Part shown: piece by piece, positions 11,989 to 24,241 of the stretch
How positions within the stretch are numbered: the first letter of the stretch is position 1
How the letters are laid out: every line of letters begins with the position of its first letter
Source of the DNA: Bradysia coprophila
Lineage: Eukaryota > Arthropoda > Insecta > Diptera > Sciaridae
Assembly: GCF_014529535.1 (NCBI RefSeq)
Contig: NC_050736.1
Span: 4,836,001-4,900,000, forward strand
DNA length: 64,000 bases
Direction of reading: 5' to 3'
Made by a program: the position numbers and the translations under genes
Notes under the pieces: model-generated
The model's input: the letters and a program-made list of their open reading frames with translations, nothing else
Database searches by the model: none
Told to the model about the DNA's origin: nothing

Positions 11989-14480
11989 ACAATGCTTAAA
12001 ATCTGTTCAAACTTTTTGTGAAAGGAACTTTTCTGATTGAATGACTGAGAAAGTTGTAACTTATACAATGTATGCATCTTGTACGTACGACGAAACGCTT
12101 TTTGGAATCCGGAAAAATGTTCTGGTGACTGTTCTTAATGGTCCAGTAAATATTTTATTTAATCGCAAATAAAGGACAAGACTCATTGAATTGTATGTGA
12201 ACGTAGCGTTAGTTCTGATTATATATTTTTTTATCAAGTGAATGTAGCATTACGTTCAGCAAAATAAGGATATTTGATACACAAGGAATATCCTGTTCAA
12301 AAATTTTCCATTGTAAGTACTTTTTATTGTTGAAAGTTTGCGCTTGGAGTTGTAATACTTATCTTAAGAGTATAGTCTATAGAAAGTTTGCGCAAGTGGC
12401 GCATAAGAGATAAGTCAACTTTTAAATCCCCGCTTTTAAGTTACAGCTAGGACGTAGCTACATGGGAGCGAAGATGATTAGAGTTCATCCACTTATTTTC
12501 GACCCAAAAACATTGAAAACCTTACTTTCGAAGAGTCGCAACTCTTCGGGAATTATTCTCGAAGACATAAATGATCCAGAAATAAGAAGCCTGTGGCAAA
12601 TTTTACTACTAAAATGCGTTTTTCCAACGATGTGTTAATTCATTTCAACACTATTTTCCTCAAAGACATTCAGAAGACTCACCGGGCTCACCCAGAAAAA
12701 AGGTCTATCTACGACCCTGTTAGGAACTGACCTGTATTTCAGGGATTTAATGCATATGAAGTTCATGAGGTGATATAAGCAAGAGGAAAGACGAAAAAAT
12801 TCAACCCACCGCTTCCACCTCTTGATTTCTCTAGAAATTTTGGACTTTTGGGATTATTGAGATGGGCGTAGGTCATTTGCTAAAATTTCATAACTCACTC
12901 ATGCTGAAACAGCATTCCAGAACCAGATAAGTTGGGATTCATCGCTTATGCGTCCTTTGCACAGACTCTTTAATTGTGCACCGTTCATTATATCCATTTC
13001 GTTTCTACAGAGACGGAAGTTGCCGGTTTTGTTAACTTTCTGGTCATGACATAGAAGAGATATCAGTGATGATACATTTCTACAAAGTAAATGAAATTTC
13101 TGCTTCGAGTGGATAGCTATAATAATCAGAAATGGAGCAAGGATATTTATATTGAATCAAAAAATGATTTTGCTATCGTTCTATTTGTGTGCATGCAATT
13201 GCTTACAGATGCTATATATACGTATACCACTGAAACATTAGCAACAATTGATTTCTAGTTCATGTTCGATGATATGGAAAATTCGATGAGAAATCGAATG
13301 TATAATTTAACGAGTGTATCCATCCCATCGACAGTATTCATATAATAGGAAGATATTACAAAAATGGAAAATTATAAATAAAAATCTTTATTTGTTCCAA
13401 TTTTTTCCCGATTTTTGTTTTCCTTTTGTTGTTGCATGAAATTTAATGTGATTGATTTTAGATGATAATAATTTTTATTATGCAAATTCATTGGCAGATG
13501 TTGAATTAAATAGATATGAATTGTATTTTTATGGAAACGCTCGGTTGAGTTAATGTAATATTCATATTGTGACTTATTATTACAATTTTTTTGTTTGTCT
13601 CTATTCGAAGTTTTATTGCATTTTACAGAAAATTAAATAATTTATGCACTAAAGCTGGTGTATTTCAAAATTTTATTTGAATTTTTATGTCCCATGATAT
13701 ACTGATATACACTTGCCCTTTTTCCATCCAAAATAATAAATAAAATTTACATTTCATTTGATGGTGCAGTTGGAAACTTTGAGTGGTGTTTGCATAATTT
13801 CCAGAAATTGCTTATTACATTCAACAACACTCTTTTCGAACATTATCTGTTTGTATATTACGGTTACTGCATTCGGAGTACATACAACCAGAACAACCGA
13901 TTCGTAGCAATGTAGATTATGGCGCAATGTATCATAGTTTTATATAGTAGCAGCTTTGTTATAAAAACGTACACCCCGATAAAAATTTATTGCGTTATTT
14001 GCTCGTCTTGAACTCTGAAAAGTGTTTTTTCCAAACGAGAAGTGAAATGTTGCTATTTCGATTATAGCTTATGCGAAAGCGCTTTTTAAGTGAATGCTAT
14101 TCCAGACGAGCATATGGACAGGACACAATATATGGAAAAGCTGGAGAAACGGATATGAGCGGCCATGGATTTGGAAGCAACCAACAACGATATGTGGAAA
14201 TAAAGAGTTGAGTATGACGACTGTTCATTCTGGCGTCAAAGACCATAAAAGTTTAGAGAATATCAATTGTGAAGAGCCTGTGTAGAGTTTTTAAGACAGA
14301 GAATCACATATTACAGGTAGACAAATTGAGAATTTTTCGTGTTATTTCCAAGTGATCGTATAACTTTAGTGTTAATTTAGCGATGGAATTTGGTCATTGG
14401 TCGTATAGATTGTTCGGTGGAGTTTGACGAGTTTGTTTTATTAATTTCGTCCATTTCGTTACTTGTATCTGATAATTTCT
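11989..14480. other. Gene-free stretch
   Basis: No exon or RNA gene recognised. Open frames are short and featureless. This interval lies downstream of Hey's 3' end. Confidence 0.45.
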
Positions 14481-15333
14481 ATTATCCATTCGGGACTATA
14501 AACTGAAATCCCCGCATCAAAAACAAACTATCGGCAGCTGTTTCATTTTCCTTACCACGGTCTTTCAATTTCTCCTTTGGATCTACTAAACGACAAAACA
14601 CTTCAATGTAGGTACGTAGAATGTTTCGCAATAAAAACAAGTTCGGTCTTTCATAAAAAATTATACTTTTTATTGCAATAAAGCAAATCTTGTTGGTGTA
14701 AATCACATTTGTTTCGTACAAAAACTTAAATTATTTCTAATAAATATTCTCACTCTCAAAATATAAATATATATTTCACTGTAAGCCATCTCGGACATGG
14801 CTTTCAATTTTGTTTTAGTTTCATTCATTTTTTTTGTACAATTTGTATAAAAATAGAAAATTTCTTGTTTCAATTTGTTTTCTCTTCAGTTTTAAAGCTT
14901 TTTCTCCTCTGTGATAAAACGACAAACAGAAGAGTAGTTTTGTTTTTTTTTTTTAGGGAAAAAGAATTGTGTTTTTGTCTTAATGACTCTAATAAACTCG
15001 TATTAAAAGAATATTTTGAAATGATAGAACGCTTTTTTAACTGAAAATGGAATAATTTGTAGATTATCTGATGAAAAGTAATAATCAAATTTCAAACCGT
15101 TCCTTAAAATGAAAAAGTCGCGATTGCAGTTATTACTACGAAGCCTAACTCAATTAAAGCACACAATAAATAAACTACAAGTTAAGAATAAATAAAATTA
15201 TTTACAAATTAATAAATTATCTAAGTAAAAATAGTGACTATTCGGTGTGTTGTTGGAATAATACCAAGGAAATAAAAATAAAACTTTGAAAGCTACACAT
15301 TTGTTACCATATCTATTCATTGAATTCACATCG
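14481..15333 (-). other. Probable Hey 3' UTR and downstream flank
   Basis: This follows the Hey stop codon on the minus strand. It is very AT-rich with poly-T runs and no open frame of interest. A minus-strand AATAAA occurs near 14669-14674, which would allow a UTR of about 660 nt; this is inference only. Confidence 0.3.
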
Positions 15334-18300
15334 TCAGTATGCCATTTCAGCACCCCAAGGTCTGTACGGTTTTGAACTATTCGAATTATATCCATTATTC
15401 TGATTACCGTATTGGGCTCCGCCGGACGGATATTGAGGTACACCATATCCCAAACTTGCTGAACTATTTCTATTAATGTCACTTAAGTCTATATAGGATG
15501 GAGGTCCCTGATGATCGGGATGTGATTCATGCGGGTTATTACTGCTATAATGTTGCTGATGCTGTTGATGATGATGGAGGTCCTGTCCATGTTGTTCCTC
15601 CGGATGTTCCGATAGTATAGCTGCAGATTGGGACGCTTCCGTGGCACTAGTTATTGTGACTGTATGTGATGTACTTAAGTGATGGATACTCGATGGTGGC
15701 ACTGGTGTGGCTGTTGCCGTGGGTGCCGGTAAATTGGGTAAATTCGGAATGTATCCATTTCCACCAGATATGTGACTTGGATAATTTTGATGGTATGGTG
15801 GCGGTGGTGCATAGTTTGGTTGATACGGTGGATGGGTCCAATTACCTGGCGATCCACTTTTGACAGACAGTTCTCGCTGTGCGACAAAACACTGCAGATG
15901 CGATATTAAACGCATTCGCAACGGATCCTGTATGTCCATTCCTTCGGTGTTTATTAGGTATCTTGCCACCTCTGAAGCACATTCCCTGAATCCGATTATG
16001 TGATAATCCATTGCAAAACGTTGCGGATCGTAGGCTAATGAATCGACACCTGAAATTCGGAATGAAAAACGAATTATAATTTGTATAAAAAATTCATCCC
16101 CTCGTTCGCAAGCACCATATCATTAGGTTTGCACAAAGCTGGTGACAATAAATAAACCAACACGATGCCTTCAAGTGAATTACGCACTAAACGGTTATGT
16201 ATACGGATTAAGCCATCTAAATTGTTTACGTTCCCACGATTCATAATTCTATTCATAAAACATATAATACCAAATAACATATTATATCCACCAGAATACC
16301 ATCGGACCCTTTCTTCATTATTATTTTACAACGATTTTACGTTATGGGTGTATTAAAATCGAAAATGTTGTGTGTATTTACAACATAGTCTATTTCAGGT
16401 TACGTATAGTATAGTCAGTCAGCGTATGTATACAATGTGTTATATATCTACGGCTAGAACTGCACTCCACATAAAATGTAAAATGTTTATCCTTAGAACA
16501 AGAGTACGAGAGTGTATTCTATTCACACAGAACAATTAGGGTTGAACAGAGCAGCGCGCCCTTACAATGAGAATATAGAAAGTCACACACTCGATTTAGT
16601 ATTTTGTTTTTCATGTTCTCAAGAGAAAACGAACTTATGTGGAGCATGTAACGTGGTTGATTGATTTTGCACAGTTAATGTTTTATGACTTTTCCCAGTG
16701 ATAACATTTTTATGGAACACAGCAATTAATCCCTCGACGATGTACGAATAAAATGATAATTGTTTTGCTTGTGATTAAAAACAGTGTGTATACTCTACGC
16801 ACCTTTTGCATGTAATGTCTTCAGATGATCAACAGTCAATTGTAAAATTTCGGCCTTTTCCAATTTGGCAGATCCTTGTTTCTCATATGCGGATGGAACT
16901 AGTCGCTTCAATTCCGACAACGACGAATTGATTCGATCTCTGCGTTTCTTTTCAATGACACCGCGACGCTTTTTTCTGCTTAAATGTTGACAGCTATCTG
17001 TGTCAGCATCTTTGGGAGATATTCTGAAAATTAAATGAAAAAAAAAAAGAAAATATTAAATTTCAATATTGTAATAGTCAACATGATTGTTGTCACATTG
17101 ATGAGTGTGGTGACATTTTTGTGAAATATAAATGAAGAGATATGATTCTTAAAATTGAATAAATAGAAGGGTGAGTGGAACATTTATGTAAGTTTCTTTA
17201 GTATCGAAATAGGGAGATGGATGAGCATGAATTTATTAAAAATAAAACAAAAATTTTTGTCACAGCTACCAAAATTACATTCGAATTTTTAAAAGTTTGT
17301 GATATTTGATGATGATATATGCAACTTACGCAGCCTGTGTACAATGTCGCATGAACATATTTTTTTTGTAATAGTACGATAAAGGATTTGCAAGGGTTTT
17401 TAAAGCGACTGACGTCGCACTACGATTTATTCGATTTTCTTTATTGTATAAACGTATGAAACACGAATCGTATGCGGATATATTATCGCACTAGATGTCA
17501 GATGTCGAGGCGAGTCCGAGGTTGGCAAGACATTTTTGTCATCGATATTCGATTTCAATAATTGTAGACAATATTTGTTAGTTCTACAAACGACGAATAA
17601 AAGTTATCATCAGTGTAACTTCAGTATGAAGAAAGGAATCTTTAGAAACAAACTACTCATAATGGGTAGCAGTATCAGCAGTATATGCATTTGATATATA
17701 AAATTACGAAAATCATTTCACATTGTTATTTCGTGCAAGCATTTTATCCCTTTGCACAAATCAAGAATCAATGTCATTCATCGTCTTATTTTTACGATAA
17801 TTTTCGCGATTTTATTTTATTTGAAAAACGTGACGCCATAAACAGAAAACATCTCAACTTTTGATGAATTAGAAATTTGATTAAAAATCGTTATGCTGAT
17901 GAATTGTGTCTGCCATAAATTTAAAAAGTAAATGTGTGCCACTGAGTGAAATAATAAATTGATTTGAGTTAAAAAAAAAAATTAAATGACTCATTTCGTT
18001 ACATCCCATAAAACGCCAAACTGTCTGCATTCAATTCTAGAATTATTGATTTTTTTTTACAACATTGATATTCCGACATAGTTATGCAATATCAATTCAA
18101 CATTGTAGGTATAAAACTGAAAACTACAAACTTTAAGTACAGTCTGATGAATGCGGATGGTTGATTATTGGTTAGTGTGATATTTGTAATAACAGAAAAA
18201 AACTTCAGTCTCAAAATGCTCAAAATTTACTCAACAGTAGATATTGATTTCTATTTAACCGGTAGCCGACAGTGTACAATCTGGCTATACAATATCTGAC

Positions 18301-19122
18301 AACGACAAAAATAACATTTTCAAGGGATTTAAATGAAAGTTGAAAATGTTAATCGTAAGATGTTGGAAAATATTATTCTTAAATCATTGAAAACAGTATG
18401 AAAGTGATATATCACAGCCGTTGGAAATGCATATTGTATGAGCCGCTTTTCATGTCACAAATGGATTTGATAAATTTATTAAATTATTACTTTTGAGTGT
18501 TCTCGTGTAACCAAGAAGTCATTAAAATATTACAGCCTGTGATACCTTTGAGTCTATTGGTTTTGTTTGAAGGTCAAATTTTTAGACAAATTCATGAATT
18601 TTTTGCCCATCCTTAATGACCAAGGGAACTCGTAAAAATTGTTGAATTGCCAGTCTCATAAACTTTAATTGTAAATTGTAGCGACACAAAAACCTTCGAA
18701 GAAAAGAATATTTGCGAGAAAACTCTCAGTGATGAATTTTGAAAGAATAAATCTAATAGATCGATTGAGTGAACTTTACAATTGATATTTTTACTTTGCT
18801 GGTTTCATGAAAAGTTCAGAAATACGTGAATATTAGTGCTCAACACTCATCCATCCCCTTTTATTTTTAATCTTTTCCTTCGTGTTTTGAGTTTTTGCGA
18901 TGTTAGCACGATATACATTTCTTAGTCGTTCGTAAATCATTCACGCATAGGAAATTGTAATTTTAACACTTACTGGTCTTTGGACGAAGTTTCAGAGTAT
19001 TCGTCTTCACTATCCGAAATACTTCTTTTCATTGCTCGAGTCTGTGGTGGTACCCAGGTGTTATGTGGAGGTGTTCCTGAGTATCCCCAATGAAGAGGCG
19101 GATTTTGCATATGATGATCCAT
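15334..19122 (-). CDS. Hey: Hey, bHLH-Orange transcriptional repressor
   Basis: Three exons: 18974-19122, 16803-17023 and 15334-16049 (all GT-AG), giving 361 residues. The first in-frame Met after a TAA is at 19122. The basic region and helix-loop-helix occupy about residues 66-122, starting [16 protein letters not shown]; glycine 71, where Hairy/E(spl) proteins have proline, marks the Hey subfamily. The Orange domain follows (about 137-180, [19 protein letters not shown]). The tail is His/Gln/Pro-rich and ends [10 protein letters not shown] (352-361), the Hey version of the C-terminal motif in place of WRPW. Hey proteins are nuclear Notch effectors that bind E-box-type sites. Introns are 1950 and 753 bp, much longer than in neighbouring genes. 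Upstream sits a cluster of Su(H)-type sites. Confidence 0.95.
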
Positions 19123-20664
19123 GTTATCCAACACTATTTTTCTTTCCACTCTAGTTTCTTATTATGTGTCCGAATGAACAACACTTATAATTCCTTCATA
19201 TAAATCACAATCTCAACAGATGTGTGTAGTCAACGGCACTTCCTCTGTTTTTTAAATCACTTCCGCAAACGCACTGTATAATATTAAACCGCCGACAAAC
19301 AGAATGCAGGTGCTTTTTCTCAAATTCTTAACGGAAGGAAAAGTGCAACTTGAATAATTAAACGCAAAAACGAACAAGTTGAAATGAAGAAACAAATAAA
19401 ATGTTAAGTGAAGATGAGAGCGTGTGTTCACACGTGACTTATCGTGTGTGTGAACGTCGTTCAACTGATATTAGGTCGTGCGTTCAAACGTATGCAATGC
19501 ATGAGGCCATCCCTACTCAATATTTCCCCTGAAAAATATTCCTATAGGAAATGCATCCCTCTATTCAAAAACGGTGGAAAATTCAATATCAAAAACATAA
19601 GGGGTAAGTTATGCCTTTCATACTTAAAACGTATCCGTTTACGCATGCTAAAACGAGATAAACTACTTTTCGGGAGAGTAAATTTTTTATTTCCTTTTTA
19701 CTTATCTTTTGTATTTCATATTGTGTGCGTGTGTACATGTTAAATAGTTAGAACCAATAAGCAATCACTTTCGCTTGTAATATAGTATTTGCGTGCACTT
19801 CAAGTAAATTTGCTTTATGAAGTGAATCTGTAAGAAACACGCTTTCACAAAGAAATCTAACTTTGATGCACGTGCCTCACTCCTCAGGAATGCGCTTCTC
19901 GATTCTGAATGGATTGGTTGTGTGTGAAAGGAAAAGTGTGTCATTGAACAATTCTGGGCCAATGTGCCACGGTAAGAGTTTAATGGAATTTCACCTTTTC
20001 GTGCAACCAATTGATTTAATAGCAAGGGTTATCAAATCAATAACTTTGCCATTTCCTATTGGCTTTTCAATATTAAATTTTAAAGTTTGATAAATGGCGA
20101 TGAGTGGGACGGTAAGGAATTATGACTTTCGATCTGGTTAGTTCTCATTAATTCGATGGATTTTGATATTTGGAAATATCGTTGTACGTGTCGAGTCGTA
20201 AAACCTCTAAGATGTACTCGAGGCTGTAACTCAAGGAAGTCTCGCAGATGCAGACACGCGGGTAACACACCAAGTTTCATACCAAAAATTCACCAAGTCA
20301 TACAAATTCGATTTTGGTGAATTTTCTTGTATGGAAAAGGGTGTTCTAATAAAATGGCGATCTGCGTGACCTCCCCAAAGTTTACAGCCCTGGATGTACT
20401 GATGCATTACGAGGAAAGGTTTAAAAAATTATTTATAAAGAACCGCTAGGACAGCAACTCTATTCTGCAATCTGCATTGCTTCTTCTGTTTTCCTGTACA
20501 AAGCAAAAATCTCAATCTCAAGGTGGCAAAACTTCAGACTAAATTCTGATTTCAAACAAACAAAAATAACAATCAGTCACTTTACCCCGGAAAACATTGA
20601 TGAAATTACGTAAAATAAAAAAAGAACAAAACGAACACGTAATATCACAAAATAGTAGACCCCA
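19123..20664. other. Hey upstream region with E-boxes
   Basis: No coding sequence is supported. Two CACGTG E-boxes occur: 19431-19436, and 19868-19876 in the context GCACGTGCC, which matches the palindromic site preferred by Hes/Hey proteins. This suggests possible autoregulation; it is inference from motif matches only. Confidence 0.4.
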
Positions 20665-20935
20665 TTTCCCACAATTACAATTCAAAAATTCCTCCCTCGA
20701 AGCAGTTATTGACAACTATTCCTCTTTCATTTTCATTTCTAAAAAAATGTTGCATTTTATGAATGTGCGTGTGATGTGATATAGTTACTATGTATAATAT
20801 CTTTACGAAGCAACAGAGAGTTTACGAAATATATAAAATTCATTTCCCTTTTTCTCACATTCACATCCTATTGTTGTCCCTATCGATCACACGTGGCTGT
20901 CGTGTGTGAACGTGGTCTGTATTCGATTTCCCACG
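20665..20935 (-). promoter_or_regulatory. Cluster of three Su(H)/CSL-type sites upstream of Hey
   Basis: Three matches to the Su(H) consensus YGTGRGAAM lie within 271 bp and all on the minus strand, the strand of Hey: TGTGGGAAA (20665-20673), TGTGAGAAA (20851-20859) and CGTGGGAAA (20927-20935). A CACGTG E-box is at 20890-20895. The cluster is 1.5-1.8 kb before the Hey ATG. Hey is a known direct Notch target, so an enhancer is plausible; activity is not shown by sequence. Confidence 0.6.
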
Positions 20936-21448
20936 ATATTATAATGTTTGGAAATGGTGTGCATATTGAAATTTATTGAATCAAATGTGGATTAAGTAAA
21001 TTTACTTGCCATGTCTAATATAGAAAATTGGGATTTTTTTTGTATATTAATTTTCCTAAATCATTTTTAGAAAGTTATATTAAAAGGGGGAGGTGGTTGC
21101 GATGTTATGAATTGTTATTAGTCTTTTTAATTACTCAATTAAATTATGACGATTAATCTGTGCATCGATCGTAATTAATTCGTAATTGGTCGAGTGAATA
21201 GGATTCATACGAAGATTTATAAAATTTTATTTTTTGGTGAAATTATGAGCAGCAAATATATCGCAGTTTAACCATTACAAATCTGTCGCTTCTTTTATTG
21301 AAAGTAATACGTAGTGCTTAACACAATAGTAATTTTTGCAATCAAGGTGCAAAGTACTTTGCATCGAGTTGAATACAACGTTTTATGCCACAGAGGCATC
21401 TAAAGTTTGCAAATTTTGCATATTATGACGCTGAGTGGCATAAAATCT

Positions 21449-21629
21449 TTTATCTACCTAGGTGAAATAATAGCAGTGAAAAAGTGCTATTATTTCGCCT
21501 TCGGTAGATAAAATAGCGTATTCACCTCTGTCCAAATGTTTATTTAGACACTTGGCGTTATAACATTCGCCTTCGGCTCATGCAATAACTCCCCAAGTGT
21601 CTAAATAAACATGTGGACAGAGGTGAATA
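21449..21629. repeat. Tandem pair of hairpins
   Basis: Hairpin 1 (about 21449-21513) pairs TTTTATCTACC with GGTAGATAAAA and contains GAAATAATAGCAG/GCTATTATTTC. Hairpin 2 (about 21519-21629) pairs ATTCACCTCTGTCC with GGACAGAGGTGAAT and AAGTGTCTAAATAAAC internally. The same modules recur, inverted, at about 44897-45031. It is a small non-coding repeat family. Confidence 0.65.
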
Positions 21630-21762
21630 ATCTAATATTACGTCATTTCTTTGACTGGATTATTGACTATTACCGCATATACGATCACATGAACTGTAGG
21701 TTATAAATTCAAATAACTTTTTTCGGGCATCTATCTAGATCTATGTGAACGACGTTTTTGTC

Positions 21763-21853
21763 CAAAGTATATAAACACTGAAGGTAACGCAAATACTCAG
21801 CGGTCCTGTGTGTTTTCGCGGATTTGCATTACCTTCAGTGTTTATATACTTTG
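21763..21853. repeat. 91-bp hairpin with 32-bp arms
   Basis: Arms 21763-21794 and 21822-21853 are inverted copies with one or two mismatches (CAAAGTATATAAACACTGAA at the left end), around a 27-bp loop. Confidence 0.75.
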
Positions 21854-21859
21854 ATTTTT

Positions 21860-23172
21860 GTCGGTTTAAGCTTTAAAGGAAATGAATTAGATATTTATGA
21901 TCCGGAGAAAAAGTAACTGTCGAGTTTTACCATTAAAAATTGAGCAAATTTCGGCAGAAACATAGCAAATTGTAAAAGAACATCCAATTATTCCCGATCT
22001 TTTAGTCTGATAACCACTCGTCAGACTTCTAAAAAACACCGAAAAAAAATTAAATGAAAAAGCAGTCAATATTGGGGCTCTGGCCGAAGAACTAATCTAC
22101 ATAGTTCTATGATTAAAATTTGTGTCTATATATATATATATAATGGGGTCGTTCGATGAAGATATATTCAAAATATAGCGTAAATTTTTTACAAAACTTG
22201 ATATATCGGACCAAAAGTGAGGACTGATGTTACGACAACTTCGTTCATTTTGTGCAAAATGATTCCAAGAAACTATTTTTTCAAGTATATTAATAATATT
22301 ATTAGCTAAAGGAAATTATTGTGTGGTTGACAAAGATTTTATTCCATGTAGATAAATTAGGACGCAACGTCGCGCAATACTGGTGACGAATGAAAGTTAA
22401 AATATCTGATTGTTCGTAAACTTCGGTGATTTTTGGAGAGCCATCCATTCGTTCTACCTTTTTTATCATTTCTAGATAATATAGGATACCAAAAAACCAG
22501 TTCTGCAGATAAAATATGCCTGTGTCGCAATTCTTGAAATTTTTCACTTAGCTTCCTTAATTCTCTTAGCTGACCATCGTCAATGAATATCCCCTAAATA
22601 TATCAGGCGTAAAGAAATACGGCGCTAGATTCGAGTGGTCCAGGGCGCTTAGTGGGCTAAATGCAGCACTGTCAGGCATGGGTTCATGATTAAGTTGCCA
22701 GACTTTAATGTTTTCACCAAAGATATTTAAGTAATGCAATGCACAATTGTTGATACAATTTTCTTATTTTTATTTTTGAGTTTTTGGCAGCCCTTTAATA
22801 GCAAAATAAATTAATTTCAAATTTGTGTAATTGCGTAAATTCGATCGTTTTGGATACGTTGTTTTAGAGCCGGTAAACTTGGTTAACTGTTGTCTTTTTT
22901 TTCGGTCGGTCTGCTGGTGGAAAATCATAGGGAGCACGGGAGCGTTGCTCCCGGGAAGGAAGCTTTTGAAAACGAAAAGCCTAAGGCGAATCATTTGTTT
23001 TACTGAAACGGTAACCTCTGTAATTTTCTTTTTGGATAACGTCATAACGGGAAGTGAACGAGAGTTTTACATTCACAGTTTAAGGAGTGGAAGCGCTGGA
23101 GGAAAATCATAGTGATTTTTTTGATAATTCTAGAAAAAGGGAAGTTTTTTTATGAAACGGTGAAATGAATCG
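21860..23172. other. Gene-free stretch
   Basis: Nothing coding is supported. A (TA)n run lies at about 22129-22143. Near 22931 there is a GGGAGC/GCTCCC hairpin, and GGAAAATCATAG occurs at about 22919 and 23100, hinting at repeat debris. Confidence 0.4.
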
Positions 23173-23384
23173 ACTTCAAATTCTAATTATTAATAAAATT
23201 GTTGTATTGCTTGGTCAGTAATTCAACATTGACAAAGTGTTGTATTTCTTTGACTTGACCAAAATTGTTGAAAAAATTTCTTTTATTCAACGAAGGGCGA
23301 ACGAAACGTGTTACCGTTTACGATTCGTGACGAAACGTTTTACCGTTTACAATCAGAGGGCAGACGAACAGCATGACAAAACAA

Positions 23385-23452
23385 TGCTGATTTCGGCGTA
23401 TCACGCCATCATCAGTGCACCTATGTCTGCGATGACTATGTGCATATCAGCA
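23385..23452 (-). ncRNA. Hammerhead ribozyme-like motif, minus strand
   Basis: This is the exact inverted counterpart of the motif at 24034-24101. On the minus strand, helix III TGCTGAT (23452-23446) is followed by A (23445, predicted cleavage nucleotide), helix I TGCAC/GTGCA, core CTGATGA (23415-23409), helix II GGCGT/ACGCC, GAA (23394-23392) and ATCAGCA (23391-23385). It shares the extra U between the core and helix II. Confidence 0.55.
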
Positions 23453-24033
23453 CGACACAAACTGAAGTGAGCAATCGCTTCAATTATACGAGCATTATAT
23501 ACACTTTTTCGTCATTTGTTAAGACTTTCTGTTTTTTGTGCTATATCTCTCACATACAGCTTTTGTGGATCTCTCACATCCGACAATTTGTTTTTCGGTA
23601 ATTTTAGTGACAATAAATAAATTGTCACTAAAACCGCGCGCAGTATCGTAGACGGTAACACGTTTCGTTCGCCCTTCGTTGAATAAAAGATAATTTATTC
23701 AACAATTTTGGTCAAGCAAAGCAATACAACACTTTGTCAATGTTGAATTACTGACCAAGCAATACAACAATTTTATTAATAATTGTATCGATGCTTTTTG
23801 AAGTTTGGCATCGCAGTTGTGGGTGGCGCCACGGCTGCCATACTGTGCGCGGTTTTTGTGACAATTTATTTATTGTCATTAAAATTACCGAAAAACAAAT
23901 TGTCGGATGTGAGAGATCCACAAAAGCTGTATGTGAGAGATATAGCACAAAAAACAGAGAGTCTTAACAAATGACCAAAAAGTGTATATAATGCTTGTAC
24001 AATTGAAGCGATTGCTCACTTCAGTTTGTGTCG

Positions 24034-24101
24034 TGCTGATATGCACATAGTCATCGCAGACATAGGTGCACTGATGATGGCGTGATACGCCGAAATCAGC
24101 A
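24034..24101 (+). ncRNA. Hammerhead ribozyme-like motif, plus strand
   Basis: All parts of a hammerhead appear in order. Helix III is TGCTGAT (24034-24040) with ATCAGCA (24095-24101), 7 bp. The unpaired cleavage nucleotide is A24041 after U (AUA fits NUH). Helix I is TGCAC (24042-24046) with GTGCA (24066-24070). The core CTGATGA is 24071-24077. Helix II is GGCGT (24079-24083) with ACGCC (24087-24091), and GAA is 24092-24094. One departure is an extra U (24078) between the core and helix II. Open helix III makes it type III in form. Activity is untested inference. Confidence 0.55.
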
Positions 24102-24241
24102 TTGTTTTGTCCTGTTGTTCGTCCGCCCTATGATCGTAAACGGTAAAACGTTTCGTTCGCCCTTCGTTGAATAAAAGAAATTTTGTTAACAATTTTGGTC
24201 AAGTCAAAGCAATACAACACTTTGTCAATGTTCAAATTCTA

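Larger units (their letters stand above)
23173..24241. mobile_element. 1-kb composite inverted element with ribozyme-like motifs
   Basis: An end module (starting TTGTTGTATTGCTTGG and including CAACGAAGGGCGAACGAAAC) occurs three times: about 23188-23310 in one orientation, about 23650-23790 inverted, and about 24135-24232 inverted. Two long inner cores are inverted copies of each other (about 23330-23635 and 23855-24130). TTCAAATTCTA flanks both outer edges (from about 23174, and 24231-24241), a candidate 11-bp duplication. No protein is encoded. The architecture is an end-core-end element followed by a second, inverted core and end. Confidence 0.7.

Noticed and set aside
14094-14285. 63-residue plus-strand frame upstream of the Hey 3' flank
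   Set aside because: No recognisable domain or splice signals; looks like chance.
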